Positions 1 to 8,397 of a stretch of DNA of 19,247 bases are shown here, piece after piece. Origin of the DNA: Pseudomonadota bacterium (GTDB taxonomy: Bacteria; Pseudomonadota; Gammaproteobacteria; Steroidobacterales; Steroidobacteraceae); NCBI GenBank assembly GCA_021850555.1, contig JAJZLX010000681.1:942-20188 (forward strand), in the 5' to 3' direction. A program made the position numbers and the translations under genes. Below the pieces are notes generated by a model, which was not told the origin of the DNA, searched no databases, and worked only from the letters and a program-made list of their open reading frames with translations. The number at the start of each line of letters is the position of its first letter. The first letter of the stretch is position 1.

Positions 1-1
1 C

Positions 2-1981
2 CATTTCACCAAGAACAAGGTTTTCCAGCTCTACCTCAACGTGATTTATTTCGGGGAGCGCGCCTACGGGGTGGCGGCGGCGGCCCAGACCTACTATGGC
101 AAGCCGCTGGATCGGCTCACCCTGGCGGAGGCGGCCACCCTGGCCGGCATCGTCCAGGCGCCCTCGCTTTACAACCCGATCGTGCACCCGCATCTGGCGG
201 CGATGCGCCGCTCATATGTGCTGACGCGCATGCTCGACCTCGGGTACATCAGCGCGGCCCAGGCTCAGGCGGCCGACCTTGCGCCCATCGACGCGCGTCT
301 GCACGCGCCCCGTGTTCAGGTTCAGGCTCCCTATGTGGCGGAGATGGTGCTCCAAAGGGTGCTGAAGCGGTACGGCCCGAAGGCCGAGACCGCCGGCTAT
401 CGCGTCTACACCACCGTCGACGGGCGGCTGCAGGTGGCCGCCCAACGGGCCGTGCAGCTCGGCCTGATCGCCTATGACCAGCGCCATGGCTACCGCGGGC
501 CGATTGGACACACGGTCCTCGCCGCCCAGGTCACCCCGGCGCAACTTCACACTCTGGTGGACGAGTACGGACCCATCGGGGTGCTCTCGCCGGCTGTGGT
601 GACCCGGGTCGGCCGCAAGAGTGCGACCGTTTACGTCCGCTCGCACGGGTTTGCCCAGATCGACTGGGGCGGCCTGGTCTGGGCCAGGAAGGAGCACAGC
701 GTGGACGCGCTGGGACCCGTGCCGAAAACCGCTGGTGACGTGCTCTCGCGCGGGGACGTGGTGTATGTCGTGTGGAAAGACGGGCAGGCGGCCGAGCTTG
801 CCCAGGTGCCTCAGGCGCAGGCAGCCCTGGTGTCCCTCAACCCGGACGACGGGGCGATCGCCGCGCTCGTCGGCGGGTTCGATTACTTCACCAGCAAGTT
901 CAACCGCGCCACGGAAGCGTTGCGCCAGCCGGGCTCGGGCTTCAAGCCCTTCTACTACTCCGGGGCGCTGGAGCAGGGCTATACCGCCTCGAGCACCTTC
1001 CTCGATGCGCCGCTGGTGACTGGAGGATTCGGCTCGGAGACCACCTGGCGGCCGGTCAACTACGGCGATCGGTTCGGGGGGCCTGTGCGGATGCGCGTAG
1101 CCCTGGCCCACTCGATCAACCTGGTGTCGATCCGCATCCTGCGGGCCATCGGCCTTCCATTCGTCACCCGGTACGTGGCCCGCTTCGGCTTCGATCCGAA
1201 GACTCTGCCCCAGAATCTGACGCTCGCGCTCGGCTCTCTGGATGTGACGCCGATGCAGATGGCGACCGGCTATGCCGTATTCGCCAACGGGGGCTACCGC
1301 GTCAAGCCGTTCCTGATCGATCGGATCGTGAATGCCTCGGGCAAGGTGGTCTGGCAGGCCACCCCGCGCATCGCCTGCCACGGGTGCAATCAGAAGGCGA
1401 GCCTGAGCGCGCTCACGCCGGCGGCGAATACCAAGGCGCTGCTCACCGAGGCGAGCTCACTGCGCGGCGACGGCGCGCAGTACATGCCCCCCGATCAGAT
1501 GGCCCCGCGCGTGATCAGCGCGGACAACGACTACATCATGACCTCCATGATGCACAGCGTCATTCAGTTCGGTACGGGCATGGCCGCCCGCTCCCTCGGG
1601 CGCGACGACATCGCCGGCAAGACCGGCACGACCAACAACTTCACCAATGCGTGGTTCAACGGCTTCACGCCCCATCTCGTGGCCACCGTGTGGGCCGGCT
1701 TCGATGACAATCAGAGCCTCGGCTACGGCGAGCAGGGAGCGGCCGTGGCGCTCCCGATCTGGATCCGCTTCATGCGTGTGGCGCTCACGGGCGTGCCGCA
1801 GTGGCGGCGGCCGCAGCCGCCCGGCATCGTCCGGTTGCGCGTCTCGCCGCGCACCGGTCTGCTGGTGAGCGATGAGAACCCCGACGGCATCGAGGAGGTC
1901 TTCATGGCCAGCCATCTGCCCGGAGGCAGCGGCGCGCAGCCGCCGAATGTGAGTCAAGGCGCCGCGGCGTCCATATTCTGA
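2..1981 (+). CDS. mrcA: Penicillin-binding protein 1A (class A), 5'-truncated by window edge
   Basis: Bifunctional peptidoglycan synthase of the inner membrane that polymerises glycan strands and cross-links stem peptides in the periplasm. The frame is open from base 2, where the protein reads HFTKNKVFQLYLN, the end of the glycosyltransferase-51 domain. The GTG at 41 lies inside this conserved block and is not the start; the membrane anchor and most of the GT51 domain are upstream of the window. The segment YDQRHGYRGPI is typical of PBP1A rather than PBP1B. The transpeptidase domain is complete: the SxxK nucleophile motif SGFK has its Ser codon at 935, SIN is at 1112, and KTGT starts at 1619. 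The stop overlaps the next ATG by one base (TGATG), so the downstream gene is probably translationally coupled. Family assignment is strong; the choice of 1A over another class A paralogue is good but rests on remembered motifs. Confidence 0.93.
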   Translation, partial: HFTKNKVFQLYLNVIYFGERAYGVAAAAQTYYGKPLDRLTLAEAATLAGIVQAPSLYNPIVHPHLAAMRRSYVLTRMLDLGYISAAQAQAADLAPIDARLHAPRVQVQAPYVAEMVLQRVLKRYGPKAETAGYRVYTTVDGRLQVAAQRAVQLGLIAYDQRHGYRGPIGHTVLAAQVTPAQLHTLVDEYGPIGVLSPAVVTRVGRKSATVYVRSHGFAQIDWGGLVWARKEHSVDALGPVPKTAGDVLSRGDVVYVVWKDGQAAELAQVPQAQAALVSLNPDDGAIAALVGGFDYFTSKFNRATEALRQPGSGFKPFYYSGALEQGYTASSTFLDAPLVTGGFGSETTWRPVNYGDRFGGPVRMRVALAHSINLVSIRILRAIGLPFVTRYVARFGFDPKTLPQNLTLALGSLDVTPMQMATGYAVFANGGYRVKPFLIDRIVNASGKVVWQATPRIACHGCNQKASLSALTPAANTKALLTEASSLRGDGAQYMPPDQMAPRVISADNDYIMTSMMHSVIQFGTGMAARSLGRDDIAGKTGTTNNFTNAWFNGFTPHLVATVWAGFDDNQSLGYGEQGAAVALPIWIRFMRVALTGVPQWRRPQPPGIVRLRVSPRTGLLVSDENPDGIEEVFMASHLPGGSGAQPPNVSQGAAASIF

Positions 1982-2628
1982 TGTCCAAGCGTCCGACACC
2001 CCGCGGCGAGAACCTTCGCCGTGCTCTGGCTCAGGAGGCCGCGCGCATCATGGCCGAGCACGGGATTCGAGACTTCCTCGTGGCCAAGCGCAAGGCGGCC
2101 GAGCGATTCGGAGTGCACGAGGGGGCGGTGCTGCCGAAGAACATCGAGATCGAGGAGGCGCTGGCGGCTTACCAGCGCCTCTTCGGCGGCATGGTGCACC
2201 GTGAATCGCTGCAGGCGCTGCGTCACGCGGCGCTCGCGGCCATGCGGCGGTTGCCGGAATTCGAGCCGCGGCTGGTGGGCTCGGTGCTGAGCGGGACCGC
2301 GACGGAGCACTCACCCGTGCAACTGCATCTGTTTGCCGATTGCGCCGAGTCGGTGGTCTTGCGGCTGCTCGATCTGGGCCTGGCGCACGAGGTCACCGAG
2401 AAGCGCGTGCGAATGAGCGCGGAGCGGGTGCTCGCCTGTCCGGGGCTGCGCTTCGAGATCGAGGATCAGCCGATCGAGGCCACGGTCTTCCCGCCCGATG
2501 GCATCCGCCAGGCGCCGGTGAGCCCGGTCGACGGCCGCCCGATGCGGCGCGCGAGTGCGATGGAGGTCGAGGCGTTGCTCGATAGATGCGAGCCGGTCGA
2601 AGACATCACGGCCGGAATGAGCCCCTGA
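1981..2628 (+). CDS. Conserved protein of unknown function, coupled to mrcA; possible degenerate nucleotidyltransferase fold
   Basis: A 215-residue soluble protein with no signal peptide or membrane segment. It starts on an ATG that shares one base with the mrcA stop, which fixes the start and suggests coupled translation. The N-terminal third is a helical basic region (EAARIMAEHGIRDFLVAKRK, then LPKNIEIEEALAAYQRLF). Residues 97-118 read RLVGSVLSGTATEHSPVQLHLF. This resembles the GSxxxG...SDxDL core of minimal nucleotidyltransferases, but without the two metal-binding aspartates. A C-terminal block (residues 178-200, with APVSPVDGRPM) looks conserved. From memory, similar proteins occur in Xanthomonadales-like genomes and are sometimes mislabelled UDP-N-acetylmuramate-alanine ligase; it has no visible Mur-ligase motifs. 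The function is unknown, and the nucleotidyltransferase relation is inference. Confidence 0.85.
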   Translation: MSKRPTPRGENLRRALAQEAARIMAEHGIRDFLVAKRKAAERFGVHEGAVLPKNIEIEEALAAYQRLFGGMVHRESLQALRHAALAAMRRLPEFEPRLVGSVLSGTATEHSPVQLHLFADCAESVVLRLLDLGLAHEVTEKRVRMSAERVLACPGLRFEIEDQPIEATVFPPDGIRQAPVSPVDGRPMRRASAMEVEALLDRCEPVEDITAGMSP

Positions 2629-2833
2629 GCGGATCGGGCCGGCTATCGGGCCGGGGCTCGGGTGCCCGCTGAAGTCGCCTGAAGCGGCCTCGAGTGCCCC
2701 GCGCAGCCCGTACGGCTGTCCGAAAGCCCGACCTACCCCGATGGATCGGGACGAGCCACACCGATTGCGATGATCTGCTCTCGGAAGCGGTTCGCCGGCG
2801 GCGAACTCCGCCAGTGCCGCGCCACGCGCAGGA
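2629..2833. other. Convergent intergenic region with weak inverted repeats
   Basis: This gap separates two converging genes. It holds a 10-base direct repeat ATCGGGCCGG (2633-2642 and 2645-2654). It also holds two small hairpins: CAGCC-cgtac-GGCTG (2704-2718) and CCCGAT-gg-ATCGGG (2737-2750). Neither is followed by a T-tract on either strand, so these are at best weak bidirectional transcription-end signals. No gene is seen. Confidence 0.3.
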
Positions 2834-4132
2834 TCAGGCGCGCTTGGTGATTTCCACGTAATCGCGGCGGGTCGGGCCGGTGTACAGCTGCCGCGGACGC
2901 CCGATGCGCATGGACGGATCGGAGATCATCTCGGCCCAGTGGGCGACCCAGCCCACCGTGCGGGCGATGGCGAACATCACGGTGAACATCGAGCGTGGAA
3001 TGCCGATCGCGCTGTAGATGATGCCCGAGTAGAAATCGACGTTCGGATAGAGCTTGCGCTCGACGAAGTACTCGTCCTGGAGGGCGATTTCCTCCAACCT
3101 CAGCGCGAGCTCGAAGAGCGGATTGTCCGAGCGGCCGAGGCGCGCCAGCACCTTGTGGCACATCTCGCGGATGATCTTGGCGCGCGGATCGAAGTTCTTG
3201 TAGACGCGGTGCCCGAAGCCCATCAGGCGCACGTGGCTGGTCTTGTCCTTGGCCTGAGCCAGGAACTTCGGGATATTGTCGACGGTGCCGATCTGCTCGA
3301 GCATGTTGAGCACCGCCTCATTGGCACCCCCATGCGCAGGGCCCCACAGTGCGGAGATGCCCGCGGCGATGGCCGCGTAGGGGTTGGTCCCGGTGCTGCC
3401 CGCCAGGCGCACGGTGGAGGTGCTGGCGTTCTGCTCGTGATCGGCGTGCAGCACGAACAGCAGATCGAGCGCCTGGGCGGCGACCGGATCGACCTCGTAC
3501 GGCTCGCAGGGCACGGCATAGAGCATGTGCAGCAGATTGCTGCAGTAATCGAGATCGTTGCGCGGGTAGACGTAGGGCTGGCCGAGCGCGTGCTTGTGGG
3601 CGGCCGCGGCGATCGTCGGGATCTTGGCGATGATGCGGTGGGCGAAGATCTCCCGCTGCCGCGCGCTGTAGATGTCCATCGTGTCGTGGTAGAACGCGGA
3701 CATCGAGGCCACTACGGCCGACACCATGGCCATGGGGTGCGCGTCGTAGTGAAATCCGTGGAAGAAGCGCAGCAGCGATTCGTTGATCATCGTGTGATGA
3801 CGGATGCTGCCGGTGAACTCATCGAGTTGCTTGCGCGTGGGAAGCTCGCCGTGCAGCAGCAGGTAGGCGACCTCGGTGAAGGTGCTTCTTTCCGCGAGCT
3901 GCTCGACGGGATAGCCGCGATAGAGCAGCACGCCGGCATCACCGTCGATATAGGTGATACGGCTGTCCGTCGAGGCGGTACCGCCGAATCCGGGGTCATA
4001 GGTGAACAGGCCGAACTCCTTGTTGAGCGCGGCGATGTCGACGACGGACGGGCCGATCGTGCCCGGATGGACGGGCAGGTTCACCTTGCGGTCGGTGGCT
4101 CGGTCGATGAGCTCGATGATTTTCTGGGTCAT
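2834..4132 (-). CDS. gltA: Citrate synthase (type II, hexameric)
   Basis: Condenses acetyl-CoA with oxaloacetate to citrate as the entry step of the TCA cycle in the cytoplasm. The 432-residue length matches the NADH-sensitive GltA type. The catalytic triad is intact: His267 in GPAHGGANE, His308 in [14 protein letters not shown] and Asp366 in NVDFYSG. The substrate-site block [14 protein letters not shown] is at residues 229-242. The N-terminal extension domain of the GltA class (residues 1 to about 45) is present. The ATG at 4132 is preceded by GGAAG ten bases upstream. It is transcribed away from hemW, so the two share a divergent promoter region of about 160 bases. It is the only full citrate synthase here and differs clearly from the citrate-synthase-fold protein at 12104, which lacks the Asp. 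Confidence 0.98.
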   Translation of the reverse strand: MTQKIIELIDRATDRKVNLPVHPGTIGPSVVDIAALNKEFGLFTYDPGFGGTASTDSRITYIDGDAGVLLYRGYPVEQLAERSTFTEVAYLLLHGELPTRKQLDEFTGSIRHHTMINESLLRFFHGFHYDAHPMAMVSAVVASMSAFYHDTMDIYSARQREIFAHRIIAKIPTIAAAAHKHALGQPYVYPRNDLDYCSNLLHMLYAVPCEPYEVDPVAAQALDLLFVLHADHEQNASTSTVRLAGSTGTNPYAAIAAGISALWGPAHGGANEAVLNMLEQIGTVDNIPKFLAQAKDKTSHVRLMGFGHRVYKNFDPRAKIIREMCHKVLARLGRSDNPLFELALRLEEIALQDEYFVERKLYPNVDFYSGIIYSAIGIPRSMFTVMFAIARTVGWVAHWAEMISDPSMRIGRPRQLYTGPTRRDYVEITKRA

Positions 4133-4263
4133 GCGATGGACGCTTCCATTGTTGAGCGGTCGGCGCCCAAGAGGGGATGACTCGAGCGTCGGGGGAACGG
4201 ACTGCGAGGTTTACACGGTCCGCGCCGCGAATCAAGGTACCCGTACGGCAGGGAAGCTTACCG

Positions 4264-4281
4264 GCGGGTAGAGAGACCCGC
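4264..4281. promoter_or_regulatory. Perfect hairpin in the gltA/hemW divergent region
   Basis: GCGGGT-agagag-ACCCGC is a perfect 6-base-pair inverted repeat with a 6-base loop. It lies 12 bases before the ATG at 4294 and just before a TAAAAT (4290-4295) that resembles a -10 element. It could be an mRNA leader hairpin or a small operator. The function is unknown. Confidence 0.35.
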
Positions 4282-4293
4282 GAATGCTCTAAA

Positions 4294-5505
4294 ATGTCGC
4301 GGATTCTTCGTACTATTTCGCCGCAGCTCGCCGCCTTGACCGTGCTCAAAACCCCACCGCTCGCGCTCTACGCGCACTTTCCCTGGTGCGTTCGCAAGTG
4401 CCCTTATTGCGATTTCAACTCCTACGCGGCTCGAGAACGGTTCGCGGAGCAGCCCTACCTCGAGGCGCTCATCGCCGATCTGGAGGCGCAGGCGCAGGCG
4501 GTGGACGGAAGGGACGTGATCAGCATCTTCCTCGGCGGCGGCACGCCGAGCCTGTTTTCCCCGGGCGCCATCGCACGGGTGCTCGAGGCGGCCGCTCGCC
4601 ACCTGCATCTCGGCGCCGACCTCGAGGTGACCATGGAAGCCAACCCGGGCACGATCGAGCGGGGCCGCTTCGCCGAGTATCGGGCGGCGGGTGTGAACCG
4701 CGTGTCCCTCGGCGCACAGAGCTTCGATGCCGGGAGCCTGAGCGCCCTCGGCCGGGTGCACACCCCGACGGAGACATTCAGGGCGGTAGAGGAGCTGCAC
4801 GCCGCCGGCATCGGCAATTTCAACCTCGACCTGATGTACGGCCTGCCTGGGCAGGACGCCGCCGGCGCGGTGCGGGATATCGAGGAGGCCCTGCGGCTTG
4901 CGCCGGCACACCTATCGCACTACCAGCTCACGGTCGAGCCCGGCACCGTGTTTGCCGGGCGACGGCCCGTGCTGCCGGACGAGGAGGTGCTGGAGCAGAT
5001 GCTGGCCTTGTGCCGCGAGCGGCTGTCCGAGGCCGGGTTCAGCCAGTACGAGGTGTCCGCGTACGCAATCTCAGGCCGCCGATGCCGCCACAACCTGAAC
5101 TACTGGCGGTTTGGCGATTACCTGGGCATCGGCGCCGGGGCGCACGGCAAGCTGACTCTGGCGTCGGCCGGACAGGTATGGCGTAGCGAGCAGCCGCGCG
5201 AGCCGCGACGCTACACGGCGGCCGCCCCGCGGGGCGCCGGCAACCGCAGGGGCGTGCCGGCGGGCGATCTGCCGTTCGAGTTCATGCTGAACGCTCTGAG
5301 GCTCGTGGAGGGCTTCGAGGAGCAGCTGTTTACCCGCAGGACGGGACTTGCGTGGGAGACCGTGGCCCCGACGCTGGATCGTCTGGCCGATCAGGGCTTG
5401 ATCGTCCGGGACGGGGTGCGGTATGGCGCCAGTCCCCTTGGCCTGCGCTTCCTGAATGACGTGCTGACCCGCTTTCTTCCGGAAACGCCGAAATCCATCG
5501 GGTAA
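4294..5505 (+). CDS. hemW: Radical SAM heme chaperone HemW (coproporphyrinogen III oxidase-like)
   Basis: Radical SAM protein that carries heme and hands it to target proteins; once annotated as oxygen-independent coproporphyrinogen oxidase. The cluster motif CVRKCPYC follows ALYAHFPW, giving Cys-x3-Cys-x2-Cys for the 4Fe-4S cluster. Further family blocks are IFLGGGTPSL, EANPGTIE, GVNRVSLGAQSF, NFNLDLMYGLPGQ, LSHYQLTVEPGT and HNLNYWRFGDYLGIGAGAHGK, in the usual order, followed by the C-terminal HemW domain. The start is uncertain. ATG 4294 gives 403 residues, with a 16-residue leader before the conserved part. GTG 4342 gives 387 residues and aligns better with the E. coli HemW N-terminus. Neither has a clear Shine-Dalgarno. 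An open frame extends further up to 4177 but that part looks non-coding. No rdgB-like partner gene is adjacent. Confidence 0.95.
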   Translation: MSRILRTISPQLAALTVLKTPPLALYAHFPWCVRKCPYCDFNSYAARERFAEQPYLEALIADLEAQAQAVDGRDVISIFLGGGTPSLFSPGAIARVLEAAARHLHLGADLEVTMEANPGTIERGRFAEYRAAGVNRVSLGAQSFDAGSLSALGRVHTPTETFRAVEELHAAGIGNFNLDLMYGLPGQDAAGAVRDIEEALRLAPAHLSHYQLTVEPGTVFAGRRPVLPDEEVLEQMLALCRERLSEAGFSQYEVSAYAISGRRCRHNLNYWRFGDYLGIGAGAHGKLTLASAGQVWRSEQPREPRRYTAAAPRGAGNRRGVPAGDLPFEFMLNALRLVEGFEEQLFTRRTGLAWETVAPTLDRLADQGLIVRDGVRYGASPLGLRFLNDVLTRFLPETPKSIG

Positions 5506-5733
5506 TCGAGATTGTCAACGGTTTTTCCATCCTTCGCGGGCTGCCGTAGGAGTCCTTATTCACAGCATTCCGCGGGTATTCGTGAAATGAGTGAATTAGC
5601 TCTCAATGTGGCCAAGTTGCTCAATGAGGTTCACGTAAGTCGTTGATGATCAAGAGAGTAATGTCCTGGTCATTTTTTCGTCATTGCAACAAAACCGCAA
5701 TATGGCCGCGAAACCGCGTAGTGTCGGCTCAAG

Positions 5734-5768
5734 TGATCCACAGAGTTATCCACAGCTTTTGTGGATAA
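5734..5768. promoter_or_regulatory. Three-box DnaA cluster
   Basis: TGATCCACA (one mismatch), TTATCCACA and the inverted TGTGGATAA are packed in 35 bases, with box starts 12 and 14 bases apart. This is the densest part of the DnaA-box group. The matches to the consensus are directly visible; function as origin or regulator is inference. Confidence 0.65.
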
Positions 5769-5869
5769 TGCGTACAGCCATTTTGAAGCACGTTCATACA
5801 ACGTCGAACGATGACCCGTTTTTCCTTTGGCAAGGCGCGGCTGCGGCAGATCCGTGCGGCGCATCGCAA

Positions 5870-5883
5870 TGCCCTTCGGGGCA
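5870..5883 (+). promoter_or_regulatory. Short UUCG-tetraloop hairpin
   Basis: TGCCC-TTCG-GGGCA is a 5-base-pair stem closed by the very stable TTCG (UUCG in RNA) loop, flanked by a direct repeat GCAATG. It sits just before the rpmE promoter. With no T-tract following, it is at most a weak terminator for transcripts running from hemW. Confidence 0.3.
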
Positions 5884-5888
5884 ATGAC

Positions 5889-5917
5889 TTGAGGGCAACC
5901 GAAAGTACGGCTACACT
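5889..5917 (+). promoter_or_regulatory. Sigma-70-type promoter for rpmE
   Basis: TTGAGG (5889-5894) and TACACT (5912-5917) are separated by 17 bases, the optimal spacing. The transcript would start near 5924 and carry a leader of about 70 bases. In that leader GGGG (5971-5974) can pair with CCCC (5984-5987) around a purine-rich AAGGG that resembles a ribosome-binding site. L31 genes in other Gammaproteobacteria are known to be feedback-controlled through the leader; whether this one is remains inference. Confidence 0.55.
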
Positions 5918-5996
5918 TCGCGCCCTTTGACTCCCGAGGCAATCCAGGCCGAGCCGCTGCGCCTCGCGCAGGGGAAGGGCCTACCCCGAGCCGCCC

Positions 5997-6221
5997 ATGA
6001 AATCCGCCATCCATCCCGAGTACAAAGAGATCACGGTCATCTGCACCTGCGGCAACTCGTTCAAGACGAAGTCCACGCTGGGACACGATCTGCAGATCGA
6101 GGTGTGCTCGAACTGCCATCCGTTCTACACCGGCAAGCAGAAGATCGTCGATACCGCCGGCCGTGTGGACAAGTTCCGCAAGAAATACGCAGCCGCCGGC
6201 GTCGCTGCCGCCGGAAAATAG
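5997..6221 (+). CDS. rpmE: 50S ribosomal protein L31 (bL31, zinc-binding form)
   Basis: Small protein of the large ribosomal subunit that bridges to the 30S head. At 74 residues it has the normal length. It is the zinc-containing (C+) type, with Cys16 and Cys18 in CTCGNSF and Cys37 and Cys40 in [10 protein letters not shown]. The family core [16 protein letters not shown] follows, then a short Ala/Gly-rich tail. The ATG at 5997 begins the conserved MKSAIHPEY. The Shine-Dalgarno is poor or distant: GGGGAAGGG lies about 18-26 bases upstream and partly overlaps a possible leader stem. It is transcribed alone from the promoter at 5889 and converges on acs. Confidence 0.97.
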   Translation: MKSAIHPEYKEITVICTCGNSFKTKSTLGHDLQIEVCSNCHPFYTGKQKIVDTAGRVDKFRKKYAAAGVAAAGK

Positions 6222-6351
6222 CGGGGTCTGCGCCCTCCGCGGACGTGAAAGCCCTCGGCCAGGTCCTCGAGCCGCCCGCGGGCGTGACGCCGAGCGGGTC
6301 GAGGTGGCGGGCTCGCGGGCCCGACGCTTCGCCGGGTGCGAGCCGTGCCGG
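6222..6351. other. Convergent rpmE/acs intergenic region
   Basis: GC-rich spacer between two converging genes. A possible hairpin CGGGCT-cgcg-GGCCCG (one G-U pair) near 6310-6330 is the only structure seen. No T-tract and no gene are evident. Confidence 0.25.
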
Positions 6352-8397
6352 CTAGCCGATGCCCGTGACCTTCTCGGCGACCAGCTCGCGCAAATCCTGC
6401 ACCACCTCCGGGTTGGCGAGCGTCGTCACGTCGCCGGTGTCGCGTCCGGTTGAGATCGCGGCCAGTACCCGGCGCATGATCTTGCCGGAGCGGGTCTTGG
6501 GCAGGTCCGGCACCAGCCAGATGAAGCGTGGGCGCGCGATCGGGCCGATCTGATCGATGATGGCGGCGGCGATGCTGCGGCTCACCGCCTCCTCCGCCAA
6601 GACACCCGGTTGCAGTGAGGCGTACACATCCGGCATGGCGCCCTTGATCTCGTCCGGTACGGCGACCACGGCCGCTTCCGCCACCTCCGGCACGGTCAGG
6701 CAGGCAGCCTCCAACTCCTTGGTGCCGAGCCGGTGGCCGGCCACATTGATGACGTCGTCGATGCGTCCCAGGATGCGGATGTAGCCGTCGTTGGCCTGCA
6801 GCGCGCCGTCGCCGGCGAAGTACGGCCAGTCGCGCCAGTCCTTGCTGTCCGGCTTGCAATAGCGCGAGTAATAGGTTTTGACGAAGCGCTCGTCATCACC
6901 CCAGATGGTGAGCATGCGGCCCGGCCAGGGATTTCGGATGCAGATATTGCCGGCCACCGGGCTGCCGCGCGGGATCTCGCCGCCGTTCTCGTCGTAGATC
7001 GCCGGATAAATGCCCGGTACGCCCGGTCCGGCGGACCCGGGTTTCATCGGATGGATGCCGGGGACGGTCGAGCACAGATGGCCGCCGGTCTCGGTTTGCC
7101 ACCAGGTGTCGACGATCACCGCCTCCCGCTTGCCGACCATCTCCCAATACCAACGCCAGGCCTCCGGCTCGATCGGCTCGCCCACCGTGGTCATGTGCTT
7201 GAAGCGGTGGTTGTACCGCGCCGGGGTGTCGGGCCCTGCACGGCGCAGCGCGCGGATCGCCGTCGGCGAGGTATGAAAAATATTGACACCGAGCTCCTCG
7301 GCGATGCGCCAGAGGCGGCCCGCGTCCGGAAAGGTGGGGACCCCCTCGTAGATCACCGAGGTCGCCGCCAGCGCCAGCGGTCCGTACACGATGTACGAAT
7401 GCCCCGTGATCCAACCGACGTCGGCCATGCACCAATAGACGTCTTCCGGGTGAATATCCTCGATGTACTTGGAGGTGCCGGCGACGTACGCCAGGTAGCC
7501 GCCGGTCGAGTGCTGCGCCGCCTTCGGTTTGCCGGTCGTGCCCGAGGTGTACATCAGGAACAAGGTGTCGTTGGAGTCCATGATCTCGGGCATGACCTCC
7601 TTGCCCCGATAGTCCGCCAGCGCCTCGTCGACGAAGAAGTCCCGCGGCTTCAGCATCGGCGCCTCGCTCCGGCATTGTCCCGGATATCGCCGCCACACCA
7701 GGACCTTCTCGATCTCGACACCCTCCCTCGCGGCCTCGGCCACCGTCGGCTCGGCCTTCTTGCCGTGATCGATGAGCTTGCCGCCGCGGTGGTACGCATC
7801 CATCGTGATGAGCACGCGGCTTTTCGAATCGACGATGCGATGGGCGCAAGCGGAAGCGGAAAAGCCGCTGAACACCTGCGAATGAATCACGCCCAGCCGG
7901 GCGCAGGCCAGCATCGTGATCGGCAGCTCGAGCGTCATCGGCAGGTGCAGCGTCACTCGGTCGCCGCGCTTCAGCCCGCAGAAGTCCCGCAGCATCGCCG
8001 CGACTTCGTTGACCCGCCGGTACAGCTGTTGGTAAGTCAGGGCGATGATCGGCTCGCCCTCCTGTTCGGGCACGAAGTAGAAGGCCGTCTTGTTGCGGTG
8101 CTTGTCCAGGTGCCGGTCGACACAGTTGTGGCAGGCGTTGAGCTTGCCGCCCACGAACCATTTGAAAAACGGCGGCTGGGAGCTGTCCAGAGTGGTGTGC
8201 CAATACTGTTTCCAGTCGAGCAGATCGGCGTATTCGCGGAAGCACTCCGGGAAATTCTCCTCCGAGAAGCGCTCGAAAACGGCTGCATCGGTGAGATAGG
8301 CCTGGCCGAGGAATTTTGAGGGCGGATGGACGTAGTTCTCCTCCCGCCAGTGCGCAGCGATGATTGCCCCATCGGCCACGACATCGATCTTGCTCAT
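6352..8397 (-). CDS. acs: Acetyl-CoA synthetase (AMP-forming)
   Basis: Activates acetate to acetyl-CoA through acetyl-AMP in the cytoplasm. It is an ANL-superfamily enzyme of 681 residues. Visible motifs are the phosphate-binding loop YTSGTTGKPK (283-292), the acyl-pocket and A5 block DTWWQTETGG (430-439), the hinge block GRIDDVINVAGHR (544-556), and the C-terminal PKTRSGKIMRR, in which Lys639 is the catalytic and acetylation-controlled lysine. The Trp pair before QTETGG favours acetate over longer acids. The start at 8397 is set by GGAG eight bases upstream and by the conserved beginning; the frame stays open further upstream to 8520 without signals. A short insert near residues 512-524 (YCKPDSKDWRDW) is extra compared with E. 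coli Acs. It could support use of acetyl units from the neighbouring catabolic island, but it has its own upstream spacer. Confidence 0.94.
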   Translation of the reverse strand: MSKIDVVADGAIIAAHWREENYVHPPSKFLGQAYLTDAAVFERFSEENFPECFREYADLLDWKQYWHTTLDSSQPPFFKWFVGGKLNACHNCVDRHLDKHRNKTAFYFVPEQEGEPIIALTYQQLYRRVNEVAAMLRDFCGLKRGDRVTLHLPMTLELPITMLACARLGVIHSQVFSGFSASACAHRIVDSKSRVLITMDAYHRGGKLIDHGKKAEPTVAEAAREGVEIEKVLVWRRYPGQCRSEAPMLKPRDFFVDEALADYRGKEVMPEIMDSNDTLFLMYTSGTTGKPKAAQHSTGGYLAYVAGTSKYIEDIHPEDVYWCMADVGWITGHSYIVYGPLALAATSVIYEGVPTFPDAGRLWRIAEELGVNIFHTSPTAIRALRRAGPDTPARYNHRFKHMTTVGEPIEPEAWRWYWEMVGKREAVIVDTWWQTETGGHLCSTVPGIHPMKPGSAGPGVPGIYPAIYDENGGEIPRGSPVAGNICIRNPWPGRMLTIWGDDERFVKTYYSRYCKPDSKDWRDWPYFAGDGALQANDGYIRILGRIDDVINVAGHRLGTKELEAACLTVPEVAEAAVVAVPDEIKGAMPDVYASLQPGVLAEEAVSRSIAAAIIDQIGPIARPRFIWLVPDLPKTRSGKIMRRVLAAISTGRDTGDVTTLANPEVVQDLRELVAEKVTGIG

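Larger units (their letters stand above)
5506..5996. other. Long non-coding stretch with DnaA boxes; candidate oriC or DnaA-controlled site
   Basis: This 491-base gap between hemW and rpmE is visibly richer in A+T than its surroundings. It holds three exact matches to the DnaA-box consensus TTATNCACA: TTATTCACA at 5556-5564, TTATCCACA at 5746-5754, and its inverse TGTGGATAA at 5760-5768. A near match, TGATCCACA, is at 5734-5742. The last three lie within 35 bases, two direct and one inverted. A T-rich tract (CATTTTTTCG, 5671-5680) and two GATC sites lie between the single box and the cluster. The layout resembles gammaproteobacterial origins, but no dnaA, dnaN, gyrB or mnmG is in the window. 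It could instead be a DnaA titration site or a DnaA-regulated promoter. No credible protein gene is seen here. Confidence 0.55.

Noticed and set aside
41..43. GTG at 41 as the start of the penicillin-binding protein
   Set aside because: The upstream codons encode the conserved glycosyltransferase motif (FTKNKVFQLYLN) in the same frame, so the true start is outside the window.
2788..2802. TTCGCCGGCGGCGAA palindrome near the gltA 3' end, similar arms to the operator
   Set aside because: The spacer is 7 bases, not 5, its GC-rich centre is unlike the AT-rich operator centres, and it lies far from any promoter of the island.
2939..4180. A 413-codon plus-strand open frame opposite gltA
   Set aside because: Antisense to a complete citrate synthase; no family resemblance.
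5684..5887. A 67-codon open frame over the DnaA-box cluster
   Set aside because: No ribosome-binding site, no recognisable motif, and it runs through the clustered boxes; better explained as non-coding.
6733..8319. A 528-codon plus-strand open frame opposite acs
   Set aside because: Antisense shadow of a clearly recognised acetyl-CoA synthetase; composition biased, no motifs.
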